From CAWHOW01 sp050013795 (GTDB taxonomy: Bacteria; Bacteroidota; Bacteroidia; Bacteroidales; CG2-30-32-10): 35,525 nucleotides of DNA. The stretch is from positions 1-35,525 of the forward strand of contig JBEKEO010000016.1 of the NCBI GenBank assembly GCA_050013795.1. The letters are read 5' to 3'. The position numbers and the translations under genes were made by a program. The notes under the pieces are model-generated. The model was not told where the DNA came from. It saw nothing but the letters and a program-made list of their open reading frames with translations, and searched no databases. Of this stretch, positions 24,231 to 31,893 are shown piece after piece (within the stretch, counting starts at the first letter, position 1; every line of letters starts with the position of its first letter).

Positions 24231-25223
24231 ATGCCATCATCAAACTTCGTCGACTATGTAAAGATCTGCTGCCGTTCAGGTAAAGGCGGAGCAGGCTCGG
24301 CACATCTTTACCGCGCTAAATACATTCCCAAAGGCGGGCCCGACGGTGGCGATGGCGGTCGTGGCGGTCATATCATCCTGAAAGGGAATAAGCAGCTATG
24401 GACGCTGCTTCACCTTAAATACATGAAGCATGTTATTGCCGAACCCGGCGCTAATGGCAGCAACAACCAGAAATCAGGGCTGACGGGCAAAGATTACATC
24501 ATTGAAGTTCCGCTTGGAACTATTGCCCGCGATGCGGAAACAGGCAAGGTGGAATGCGAGATAACCACCGACGGAGAAACCGTAATACTATTGCCCGGCG
24601 GCAGAGGCGGGCAGGGAAACCAGCATTACAAATCATCAACTAACCAGACACCCCGTTATGCCCAGCCGGGAGAGCCCGGAAAAGAGGAATGGAAGATACT
24701 GGAACTGAAGATACTTGCCGATGTTGGACTGGTGGGTTTTCCGAATGCAGGCAAATCCACATTGCTTTCGAAGGTGAGCGCAGCTAAACCCGAGATTGCC
24801 GATTATCCTTTTACCACACTGGTGCCTAATTTGGGCATAGTGGCTTACCGCGACCATCAGTCGTTTGTAATGGCCGATATTCCCGGAATCATTGAAGGCG
24901 CACACGAAGGCAAAGGTTTGGGCGTGCGTTTCCTCAGGCATATTGAGCGTAATTCCATTTTGCTTTTCATGGTGCCTGCCGACAGCAACGATATTAAAAA
25001 GGAATACAACATACTGCTTAACGAGCTGAAGCAATTCAATCCCGAACTGCTTCATAAGGAAAGGATCCTGGCCATTTCGAAAAGCGACCTGATTGATGAG
25101 GAGTTGAAAGCCGACATAAAAAAGCACCTGCCACGCCTTACTCATATCTTTATTTCCTCGCATACCGGCGAAGGACTGCTGAAATTAAAGGACCTTATCT
25201 GGAAGAAACTTATAAGTGCCTAG
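24231..25223 (+). CDS. obgE: Obg family GTPase involved in ribosome assembly
   Basis: 330 aa. The Gly-rich N-terminal Obg fold (residues about 1-160; GGDGGRGGHIILKG, LPGGRGGQGNQHYK) is followed by the GTPase domain: P-loop GFPNAGKST, switch I region with YPFTTLVPNLG, DIPGIIEGAHEGKGLG, and SKSDL in place of NKxD. The short length shows it lacks the extra C-terminal domain of some homologues. It binds the 50S subunit and acts in late maturation and stress response. Confidence 0.97.
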   Translation: MPSSNFVDYVKICCRSGKGGAGSAHLYRAKYIPKGGPDGGDGGRGGHIILKGNKQLWTLLHLKYMKHVIAEPGANGSNNQKSGLTGKDYIIEVPLGTIARDAETGKVECEITTDGETVILLPGGRGGQGNQHYKSSTNQTPRYAQPGEPGKEEWKILELKILADVGLVGFPNAGKSTLLSKVSAAKPEIADYPFTTLVPNLGIVAYRDHQSFVMADIPGIIEGAHEGKGLGVRFLRHIERNSILLFMVPADSNDIKKEYNILLNELKQFNPELLHKERILAISKSDLIDEELKADIKKHLPRLTHIFISSHTGEGLLKLKDLIWKKLISA

Positions 25224-25238
25224 AGTTTGGAGTGCCTT

Positions 25239-25366
25239 GAGTGCCTAAAGTTAAAAGTAGGCACTAGGAAGCAGCAGTAGGCAGTTCTTTATTCTATTGT
25301 TCAAATGTTCGCTTATTCTCCGCCGCAGGCGGACTGCCGCTGCCTACTATTTAACTTTAGGCACTC
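25239..25366. repeat. long inverted repeat, intergenic
   Basis: The left arm 25239-25263 begins GAGTGCCTAAAGTTAAA and the right arm 25341-25366 is its reverse complement apart from one extra base. The loop of about 77 nt holds a smaller stem CCGCC/GGCGG and GGCAG/CTGCC. Looser copies of the AGTGCC motif flank the arms on both sides. It carries no protein, so it is best described as a MITE-like or hairpin element in the obgE-25502 gap. No duplicated target site was evident by eye. Confidence 0.65.
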
Positions 25367-25403
25367 CCAACTTAAGGCACTTTAAGTACTTATTTTAAAT
25401 ATC

Positions 25404-25434
25404 TTGTTGTTTTCAAAACTTATATGTATTTTTG
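25404..25434 (+). promoter_or_regulatory. promoter of the T9SS cargo gene, with a dyad
   Basis: TTG at 25404-25406 (spacer 20) or 25407-25409 (spacer 17), then TATTTTTG at 25427-25434. An 11-bp dyad GTTTTCAAAAC lies at 25409-25419, 7 nt before the -7 box; the same dyad at the same spacing occurs in the promoter at 26487-26515. The RNA leader of about 60 nt to ATG 25502 has small GTGC/GCAC and GTCAG/CTGAC stems. Confidence 0.7.
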
Positions 25435-25501
25435 TTCGTCGACAAATTAAATATTAACTAAAAAGTGCAGCGTCAGCACTATAATCACTGACACCAAAAG
25501 T

Positions 25502-26335
25502 ATGAAAAAACTGTACATCTTAATTATGTTTTTGGCTTTCTCTCTTCCTGCCATCAAGGCTTTGGCCCAGTGCGACAGTATGCTCTTCCATGATGGTTCA
25601 ATGGAATCGCAATGGGGCAGTTCTGCAAATAATGATCAGTTTAGCATTTTTGTACGATTTACTCCTTCCTACTATCCGGCGCAGCTTTGCGCTATTCGTG
25701 CTTATTTTCGTAATGGCTCAACTGGTTCCAGATGTAAATGGAGAGTTTATTCCGATCCGGCAGGAGCAAAACATGGTGGAGTATCACAGATTTATTTAGG
25801 CTCAACAGCTTTTGCAAATCCGTCTGCAGGAGGAGTTACCGGTCAAACTTACGAAATATATAGTGGTGACCTTACTTCACACAATATCCAGATAACTTCG
25901 GGCGATATGTATGTTGGTGTAACCCAAGATTCAGCCTGGTTTGGATTAGCTATAGATAATTCCCCTCTCGACAGTGTAGCCGATGATAACCATCAATGGA
26001 TAGACAATATTGGAAGCTGGTCTACTTTATACCACAGTGCTGCAAACGGACAATTTGGAATTACTGCTTTCTTCAGAACAACCGTTGGAATACAGGAAAC
26101 CAATAGTAATGAAAGCAACATTATGGTTTATCCTAATCCTGCAACGAATGATATAACAATAGAAAGCTCGCCTGCGGTAATAGAACTATTCGACATACAA
26201 GGTCAGTTGATAAAAACCCTTGCAGCTACAGACAATAAAACCGACATAGATGTTTCAGCCTTTACAAACGGGGTGTATATTTTAAAAGTGAGAACATATA
26301 AAGGCATAGAGGTGAGGAAGTTTATTAAAGAGTAA
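25502..26335 (+). CDS. secreted protein with T9SS type A C-terminal sorting domain
   Basis: 277 aa. Signal peptide 1-23 (cut after ALAQ). Residues 24-195 form a beta-rich domain of unknown family with several conserved-looking aromatic/Gly segments (FSIFVRFTPSYYPAQLCAIR, GDMYVGVTQDSAWFGLAID). The C-terminal about 75 residues are a sorting domain: MVYPNPATNDITIE, ELFDIQGQLIKT, DVSAFTNGVYILKV and the last KFIKE. This is the recognisable T9SS signal that sends cargo across the outer membrane. The catalytic or binding role is unknown, as no enzyme motif is visible. Confidence 0.88.
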   Translation: MKKLYILIMFLAFSLPAIKALAQCDSMLFHDGSMESQWGSSANNDQFSIFVRFTPSYYPAQLCAIRAYFRNGSTGSRCKWRVYSDPAGAKHGGVSQIYLGSTAFANPSAGGVTGQTYEIYSGDLTSHNIQITSGDMYVGVTQDSAWFGLAIDNSPLDSVADDNHQWIDNIGSWSTLYHSAANGQFGITAFFRTTVGIQETNSNESNIMVYPNPATNDITIESSPAVIELFDIQGQLIKTLAATDNKTDIDVSAFTNGVYILKVRTYKGIEVRKFIKE

Positions 26336-26425
26336 GAAAGCAGTTTATGCTGAAGGCCTAAGGATAGAAAAGAAGGTAGTCAGCAATTTCTCTTTAGAAT
26401 TCTGTGCCTTCTTTGTATCCTCTCC

Positions 26426-26441
26426 GCCTTGCCGGCAAGGC
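26426..26441. repeat. 16-bp perfect palindrome
   Basis: GCCTTGCCGGCAAGGC in the 205-nt gap after the T9SS gene. There is no T-run, so termination is uncertain. Nothing else was seen in the gap besides the promoter near its end. Confidence 0.6.
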
Positions 26442-26486
26442 AGGTGTAGTTAACTTCTATTTAGCTATAAAGAAGTATTATCTTCC

Positions 26487-26515
26487 TTTGTTTTCAAAAC
26501 AAATATGTATTTTTG
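26487..26515 (+). promoter_or_regulatory. promoter of the RPE/CBS-DAHPS-KdsC-like operon, with a dyad
   Basis: TTTG (26487-26490), 17-nt spacer, TATTTTTG (26508-26515). The dyad GTTTTCAAAAC (26490-26500) overlaps the -33 end and lies 7 nt before the -7 box, as at 25409. Because the -7 box overlaps ATG 26505, that codon cannot be in the mRNA and the true start must be downstream. Confidence 0.75.
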
Positions 26516-26540
26516 TGCTTCGGCTAAAGATATATATTAT

Positions 26541-27548
26541 TTGAAAATCTCTGCATCCATATATTCGGGCAAGGACAAGGAACTGGTTTCGCTGGTGCAG
26601 GAACTGGATGCCCACCGCGTAAACTTTTTCCATATCGACTGCAACGATAATCCTTCGGTGTTCGATGATATTAAAAAGATAAGGCAGCACAGCAATACCC
26701 CTATCGACCTTCACCTGATTACCCCCGAGCCGGAGAAATACTTCAGCCTGATTGAAGAGAACAAAATAGAATACGTTACTTTCCAGTTTGAGAATATAAC
26801 GAAAGAGTTCAGCATCCCTGCAAGTTTAAAAGCTAGCATGGGACTTGCCATAGTTTCGGAAACCGATATTTCGGTGTTTGAAAAATTTAAAGATGCTTTC
26901 TCTTTCATTCTATTCATGACCACTACCCCCGGCGAAAGCGGCGGCAAATTCAACAAGCAGAACTTTAAAAAGATAAACGAATTCAGGAACCGTTACCCCG
27001 GCAAAAAGATACATGTGGACGGCGGCATTAACGAAGAACTTTCGTTCATACTGCGCAACATGGGAGTGAATGTGGTGGTGATAGGCTCCTATCTTTTCCG
27101 AAACGATTTCATTGGCTCTGCTTTGCTGCAGCTAAAAAGCGACGATGTGGAAGGGCATTACCGCGTGAAGGATTTTATGCTCGACATTGAAGAGACCCCT
27201 GTGCTGGTGGAGGACAAGGTTACATTTTACGATGTGCTGAAATCTATTGATGATTATAAAATGGGTTTCACTACTGTTGTAAATAATGATGGACTATTGC
27301 AGGGACTCATCACCAATGCCGATGTGAGAAAGGGCCTTATAAAAAATTACGACAACATACAGAACATAAAGATTAAGGATATGCTGAACCGCGACCCCGC
27401 TTATGTTTACGAGCAGGAAACGGTGTCGGATATTCTGGGCTACATCAAGAACCTCGATTTCCCTGTGCTTTTCATGCCTGTAGTGAACGAGCAGAAGAAA
27501 TTAGTGGGCGCAATAAAATTTAATAACCTTATCAAAGGCGAATCATGA
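26541..27548 (+). CDS. ribulose-phosphate 3-epimerase-like protein fused to a CBS domain pair
   Basis: 335 aa from a TTG start, chosen because the promoter overlaps the upstream ATG and because the protein then begins KISASIYSGK. Residues 1-210 are an RPE-like TIM barrel. Catalytic-type residues remain: His31 and Asp33 in FHIDCNDN, His58 in IDLHLI, TTPGESGGKF in the place of NPGFGGQKF, IHVDGGI with the Asp, and VVVIGSYLF. Residues about 222-335 are a tandem CBS pair (YKVKDFML-like start, TFYDVLKSIDDYKMGFTTVV, LITNADVRKGL, VYEQETVSDILGYI). CBS pairs usually bind adenosine nucleotides and gate activity. Its stop overlaps the next start by 4 nt (ATGA). The canonical Rpe is at 13967, so this is a second, divergent paralogue; whether it is an epimerase is not proven. 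Confidence 0.85.
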   Translation: MKISASIYSGKDKELVSLVQELDAHRVNFFHIDCNDNPSVFDDIKKIRQHSNTPIDLHLITPEPEKYFSLIEENKIEYVTFQFENITKEFSIPASLKASMGLAIVSETDISVFEKFKDAFSFILFMTTTPGESGGKFNKQNFKKINEFRNRYPGKKIHVDGGINEELSFILRNMGVNVVVIGSYLFRNDFIGSALLQLKSDDVEGHYRVKDFMLDIEETPVLVEDKVTFYDVLKSIDDYKMGFTTVVNNDGLLQGLITNADVRKGLIKNYDNIQNIKIKDMLNRDPAYVYEQETVSDILGYIKNLDFPVLFMPVVNEQKKLVGAIKFNNLIKGES

Positions 27549-28543
27549 TAATTTATTTGAATAAAAATATTCCCAAACCTCTTGCAAAGGAAATTGCACA
27601 GAAGCACGAAGCTGTTGAATTATTCACGGAAGACAAGACCATTCTCATTACTCCTCATGCAGTGAAGAAAGTTGATGAGAAATATCTTGAGCATATTGAA
27701 AGATCGTGGGTGTTTGATAGCGATATTCAACTGGCAAATAAGAAATACTCTCCCGATATTAGAGAAATTAAAATAGGGAAATTCAGCATAGGCGGCAAAA
27801 GCAATAATACATTGCTCACTATTGGTCCGTGCGGTGTGGAATCGAAAGAACAGATCACGCAAACAGCAGAACTAATTAAGGAAATTGGATTGCACACTAT
27901 ACGGGCAGGAGCTTTTAAACCCCGTACTTCCCCATACAGCTACCAGGGCATGGGCATAGATGGCTTGAAGCTGTTGGCAGATATACGAGATAAATATAAT
28001 TTCTCGGTAATCACCGAAGTGAGGGATTCAACCCACATTGATGCTGTGATTGATTATGCCGATGTGATACAGATAGGGGCAAAATCCATGTACGACCACG
28101 GCATTTTGCGCAGATGCGGGAAAGCCAAGAAACCTATTCTGTTAAAGAGAGGGTTTGGCAGCACTATACAGGAGTTTGTTCAGGCAGCAGAATTCATATT
28201 ATCGGGAGGAAACGAACAGGTGATATTATGCGAAAGAGGGATACGCACATTTGAAACTAAATCACGTTTTACTCTTGACTTATGCGGCGTAGCTTATTTG
28301 AAAGAATATACCAATCTTCCCATTGTTCTTGATCCAAGTCATGCAATGGGCTACGCTTATGGTGTTCCTGATCTGGCACGAGCCTGCATGGCCATGGATG
28401 TGGAGGGATTACTGATAGAAGTTCACCCTGATCCGAAAGTTGCCAAATCAGATGCATCGCAACAGCTGAATCATGAAGAATTTAAAAAGCTTTTTGAGAC
28501 ACTAAAGCCTATAGCTAAAGCCATAAACAAAACCATAATATGA
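27545..28543 (+). CDS. aroF: 3-deoxy-7-phosphoheptulonate (DAHP) synthase, type I-beta
   Basis: 332 aa. Condenses phosphoenolpyruvate with erythrose 4-phosphate, the first step of the shikimate pathway. The N-terminal about 70 residues are a short regulatory-type domain; the barrel carries the PEP and metal motifs: GPCGVES (Cys96), AGAFKPRTSPYSYQGMG, VIQIGAKSM, KRGFGSTIQEF, CERGIRTFET, LDPSHAMG and EVHPDP. VIQIGAKSM fits DAHP synthases better than the IPAFL segment of KDO-8-P synthase, so I assign DAHP synthase, but both enzymes share the same fold and the neighbours are KDO-like (KdsC, CBS). It overlaps its neighbours by 4 nt on both sides. The gene symbol is the usual one for this type. Confidence 0.85.
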   Translation: MIIYLNKNIPKPLAKEIAQKHEAVELFTEDKTILITPHAVKKVDEKYLEHIERSWVFDSDIQLANKKYSPDIREIKIGKFSIGGKSNNTLLTIGPCGVESKEQITQTAELIKEIGLHTIRAGAFKPRTSPYSYQGMGIDGLKLLADIRDKYNFSVITEVRDSTHIDAVIDYADVIQIGAKSMYDHGILRRCGKAKKPILLKRGFGSTIQEFVQAAEFILSGGNEQVILCERGIRTFETKSRFTLDLCGVAYLKEYTNLPIVLDPSHAMGYAYGVPDLARACMAMDVEGLLIEVHPDPKVAKSDASQQLNHEEFKKLFETLKPIAKAINKTII

Positions 28544-29238
28544 CCTTTATCCATAAGAACATCAAGTTCCTCAGGGAACAAAGGCAAATGACACATGAGC
28601 AGCTTGCTATGATGTGCAATATGTCTGCGCATTCAATGAAGACCATTGAGAACAGCGATAAAGAACCAAACATGCAGGAGTTGGTTGCCTTGGCAGAAGC
28701 GCTTAATTACCCTGTCGACAGGCTTATCATCGAAAATCTGGAAAAGAATTATTATTTGCTTAAGAGTTTTGAATTCAAGTTTCTTGCCCTTGATATAGAT
28801 GGAGTGCTTACTGATGGAGGAGTATATTATTCCGAAAGTGGCGATGAACAGAAGAAATTCAATGCAAAGGACGGTTTGGTTATATTAACGCTTACAGAAG
28901 CGGGCAAATATGTGGGTTTTATAAGTTCGGGGAAAAACAGCCACATCATAGAGAACCGGGCAGCATTACTGGGCGTTCAGAAAGTGTATTTTGGCACATG
29001 GAAGAAAGCAGAAGTGCTGGAGGAATGGTGTAAGGAATTAAATATAGGTTTTGAAAACATAGCCTACATTGGCGATGATATCAACGATATGCCTGTTATT
29101 CAGAAAGCAGGATTAACGGCATGTCCTGCAGATGCAGTTCCACTTGTGAAAGAAGCAGTAAATATTGTTTTATCTAAAAAAGGCGGTGAAGGATGTGTAA
29201 GGGAGTTTGTGGAGAAATATATAATGGAAATACGTTAA
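28540..29238 (+). CDS. XRE-type HTH fused to a KdsC-like HAD phosphatase
   Basis: 232 aa. Residues 1-65 form a Cro/C1-type helix-turn-helix (FLREQRQMTHEQLAMMCNMS, then MQELVALAEALNYPVDRLI). Residues 78-232 are a HAD phosphatase of the KDO-8-phosphatase (KdsC) group: DIDGVLTDGGVYYSES with nucleophile Asp85, motif II-like FISSGKNS, IGDDINDMPV with the metal-binding Asp residues and a GGEGCVREFVE tail. Motif II normally reads ITGR in this group, so the ISSGK substitution may alter substrate range. Substrates of the group are sugar-acid phosphates such as KDO-8-P. The HTH could bind DNA or be a scaffold. It is the last gene of the three-gene operon. Confidence 0.87.
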   Translation: MTFIHKNIKFLREQRQMTHEQLAMMCNMSAHSMKTIENSDKEPNMQELVALAEALNYPVDRLIIENLEKNYYLLKSFEFKFLALDIDGVLTDGGVYYSESGDEQKKFNAKDGLVILTLTEAGKYVGFISSGKNSHIIENRAALLGVQKVYFGTWKKAEVLEEWCKELNIGFENIAYIGDDINDMPVIQKAGLTACPADAVPLVKEAVNIVLSKKGGEGCVREFVEKYIMEIR

Positions 29239-29257
29239 AGTAAATTGGATAAATATT

Positions 29258-29291
29258 ACTAAGGGGCGCAGCCTTTGGCTGCGCCCTTAGT
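29258..29291. terminator. long hairpin between converging genes
   Basis: ACTAAGGGGCGCAGCC pairs with GGCTGCGCCCTTAGT around a 3-nt loop, with one bulged G. A short TATTTT tail follows on the plus strand. It separates the operon ending at 29238 and the minus gene ending at 29316, and probably terminates both. Confidence 0.8.
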
Positions 29292-29315
29292 ATTTTAAAA
29301 TATTATTTCAAATTC

Positions 29316-31001
29316 CTATTTATTCTGATTCTCGGGAAGTTTTTCTAGTATAATAAGCTTCACAAGCGTAGCGGTTTTTTCTTTATCTAAGGGAAGTGAT
29401 ATTGTTTCTGAATATTTCTTATACCCGGCTTTATCCACCATGATTTCATAATCTCTTCCACCTTTAAGAGTCATAAAATAATCACCCGTTTCATTTGTAT
29501 AAAGTTTTGTTGTGGCTGATGTAAGAACATCTCTAATTAATATCTCAGCCTCTACCTGCTGTGCTGCCGACGATTCAATCACACTTCCTTTTAAAATAGA
29601 AAGATCTGTTTCCACTTTTGCAGCATTATTTTCATGTTCCTGACCTTCAATCTTCATCGGGTAAACATACTTGCTCATATCAACTTCATAAATGTCGTAA
29701 CCTCCCAATCCATTATCCTTATTGCTGGTAATATATGCTTTTTTCCCATCAGCGGTCATGGTGAATGTTTTTTCATCCTTTGTAGTATTTATTGGGTATC
29801 CGAGATTTATGGGTTCTGTCCATGTAGAATCCGGTTTCATCTGAGACATAAAAATATCATAACCACCCATTGTATTATGCCCATTCGAAGAAAAGAAAAG
29901 AGTTTTTCCATCAGGATACATAAATACACTCATTTCATCACCTTCGGTATTTATAGTTAGACCAAGATTAACAGGTTTTTCCCACAGGTTCTTTCCAATA
30001 CGTTTACTTCTCCAAATATCACCATTTCCATAACCGCCATTCCGTTCACTTACAAAATAGATGTAATTCCCATCAGGTGAAATGCTGCATGATCCTTCGA
30101 AAAAAGAAGAATTTATTGGCTTCGGAAGTGGCTTTGGAGTTTGCCATTTGCCATCCGCCTTTTTAGTTGAAAAATAAATATCACCGCTCCCTGTTACTTT
30201 AGGTACATTCCTGTATACAAAGATTGTATTTCCGTCTGAAGAAATTCCAAGAACGGCATCATGCCCGGGAGTATTCAGTTCATCAACATTAAGTGCGGGA
30301 TTCCACTTATTAACCTCATCATTCCAAGTGGAAGAATAAATATCATCATAATACTGGCCTGTATTCGGGTCAATTCCACCACCTTTGGTATCAGGCCTTC
30401 GTGAAGTAAAATAGAGTGTTTTCCCGTCTGCGGTTATCTGCGGTGCACCATCATCATATTCCGAATTAATATCGTGTCCTAAATTCTTAATTTTTACATT
30501 AGCAGGATGTGCCATTAAATTCTTTGCGGTTTCAACCTGGTTGAGCAAGTCCTTAACCGGATCATTCTTTATTCTCGAAGGTTTCAATGTTGATTTATAT
30601 ATATTGTATTCCAATATAGCACCATCAAGCTCTCCAAGATACTGATAGGCTTCACCCAAAAGAAAATGAAGGCTTTTATCAACATTGGGGTTTAGTTTTT
30701 TTGCATTCTGAAGAAATAAAATAGCCTGATCCATATTTTGTAATGCCACTTCACATTTCCCAATCAGAAAATCGAGTTTTGCATCGTTTCTATCAATTTC
30801 ATATATTTCACGATAAATGCGTATAGCTCCATTATAATCGGCATCCCTGTATCGGAAATATGCTTTTAGTTTTTTGAATGGTTTTTTCTTTCCTTTTGCA
30901 GTGGTTGATTTAATAGTATCATTTTGGCTTTCTGATGCCATAGTATTAAATGAAAATGCAAGGAAAACAAGTATAATAATATATAACAGCTTTCTTTTCA
31001 T
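29316..31001 (-). CDS. TPR/PD40 (WD40-like beta-propeller) envelope protein with C-terminal beta-sandwich
   Basis: 561 aa. Signal peptide 1-23. Residues about 45-160 hold tetratricopeptide-like repeats (DYNGAIRIYREIYEIDRNDA). Residues about 185-440 hold five to six PD40 units, each with a pattern such as ADGKTLYFTSRRPD, SPDGNYIYFVSERNGG and ADGKKAYITSNKDNG. Residues about 460-555 resemble a carboxypeptidase-regulatory-like beta-sandwich (TNETGDYFMTLKGGRDYEIMVDKAGY). Related Bacteroidota proteins (PorE-like) have a further OmpA peptidoglycan-binding domain, which is absent here. A role in T9SS or envelope organisation is inferred only. A TATTTTAG box, one base off consensus, lies about 40 nt upstream. 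Confidence 0.82.
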   Translation of the reverse strand: MKRKLLYIIILVFLAFSFNTMASESQNDTIKSTTAKGKKKPFKKLKAYFRYRDADYNGAIRIYREIYEIDRNDAKLDFLIGKCEVALQNMDQAILFLQNAKKLNPNVDKSLHFLLGEAYQYLGELDGAILEYNIYKSTLKPSRIKNDPVKDLLNQVETAKNLMAHPANVKIKNLGHDINSEYDDGAPQITADGKTLYFTSRRPDTKGGGIDPNTGQYYDDIYSSTWNDEVNKWNPALNVDELNTPGHDAVLGISSDGNTIFVYRNVPKVTGSGDIYFSTKKADGKWQTPKPLPKPINSSFFEGSCSISPDGNYIYFVSERNGGYGNGDIWRSKRIGKNLWEKPVNLGLTINTEGDEMSVFMYPDGKTLFFSSNGHNTMGGYDIFMSQMKPDSTWTEPINLGYPINTTKDEKTFTMTADGKKAYITSNKDNGLGGYDIYEVDMSKYVYPMKIEGQEHENNAAKVETDLSILKGSVIESSAAQQVEAEILIRDVLTSATTKLYTNETGDYFMTLKGGRDYEIMVDKAGYKKYSETISLPLDKEKTATLVKLIILEKLPENQNK

Positions 31002-31106
31002 AGCAAAAAGGTCTTTGATTTTATTTGTTTGATGCTGCTAAAATAAAAATTATATCTATAAAAACGCAGAAAAATTTATAATATTTATTAAACTATAACT
31101 TAGATT

Positions 31107-31865
31107 TTAACTGTTTATGCCATCTATGTATGTTAAGAATAGATTCATTGCCTTATGTTTCTGGTCGTCAAAAATAAAGTCAATATTCTTTTCAAGGTAT
31201 TCTTCGATGTTTATAGAGGGAAATTTCTTTTTATCGAATAAGTTTTCAATAGCCTGCTTTTTATTATTTACCCCCCAACCGAGTGATTGCTCTATTTGCT
31301 CAATTTCTTCCGAATCAACATCTTCATGAGCTACCCAACAGGCAAAAACAAAAGGCAAATCCGTGAAATTTTTCCATTCGGAAGCCATATCAAAAACATA
31401 TTTGAAATGATTTTCAAGGAGAAAGGTCTTATCGCCGATAGCAACAAGACTTTCTACCTTCGGCATATTCATTTCAGTATATTCATCCAGGTTAACCCAT
31501 TCCGGAGATATTTTCCAGTGCAGTTTTGCGAGTACTTTTGCAAGATTGACCGATGTAAGGGAATGGTAATCGAGATGTATGGTTTTTATAGACTGAAGCG
31601 GAACCTGTGAAAGAAGTATTACTGTCCGCACTTTACCAATACTGCCTATACAATATTTGTTCAGCAGTTTATATGATTTTATTTTATTTAATGCTGCAAC
31701 TGGAACAAGCGCAACATCAACCTCTTTATTTATAAACTTCCGGGCGCATATTGACGGAATATCAAGTTGCAGATCATAATTCTTAATTATTCCTGAATTC
31801 TTAATTCCATTAACAAAAGGAAGGGTATTAAGGTATGAAACAGCGGATATTTTTATATTCTTCAT
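31107..31865 (-). CDS. mqnA: chorismate dehydratase, futalosine pathway (menaquinone)
   Basis: 252 aa. MqnA dehydrates chorismate to 3-enolpyruvylbenzoate, the first step of the futalosine menaquinone pathway. Family segments: SAVSYLNTLPFVNGI at the start, KEVDVALVPVAAL, CIGSIGKVRTVILLS, TVIHLDYHSLTS-like region, and AIGDKTFLL, FVFACWVAH. Periplasmic-binding-protein type fold without a signal peptide. It is 28 nt downstream of a broken thioesterase on the same strand and could be transcribed through it. Confidence 0.92.
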   Translation of the reverse strand: MKNIKISAVSYLNTLPFVNGIKNSGIIKNYDLQLDIPSICARKFINKEVDVALVPVAALNKIKSYKLLNKYCIGSIGKVRTVILLSQVPLQSIKTIHLDYHSLTSVNLAKVLAKLHWKISPEWVNLDEYTEMNMPKVESLVAIGDKTFLLENHFKYVFDMASEWKNFTDLPFVFACWVAHEDVDSEEIEQIEQSLGWGVNNKKQAIENLFDKKKFPSINIEEYLEKNIDFIFDDQKHKAMNLFLTYIDGINS

Positions 31866-31893
31866 GAATTAATCATGTTAAGAGAATGCAAAT

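Noticed and set aside
24636..25163. Long minus-strand frame opposite obgE (175 codons)
   Set aside because: Complete overlap with the conserved GTPase domain of obgE; no family features.
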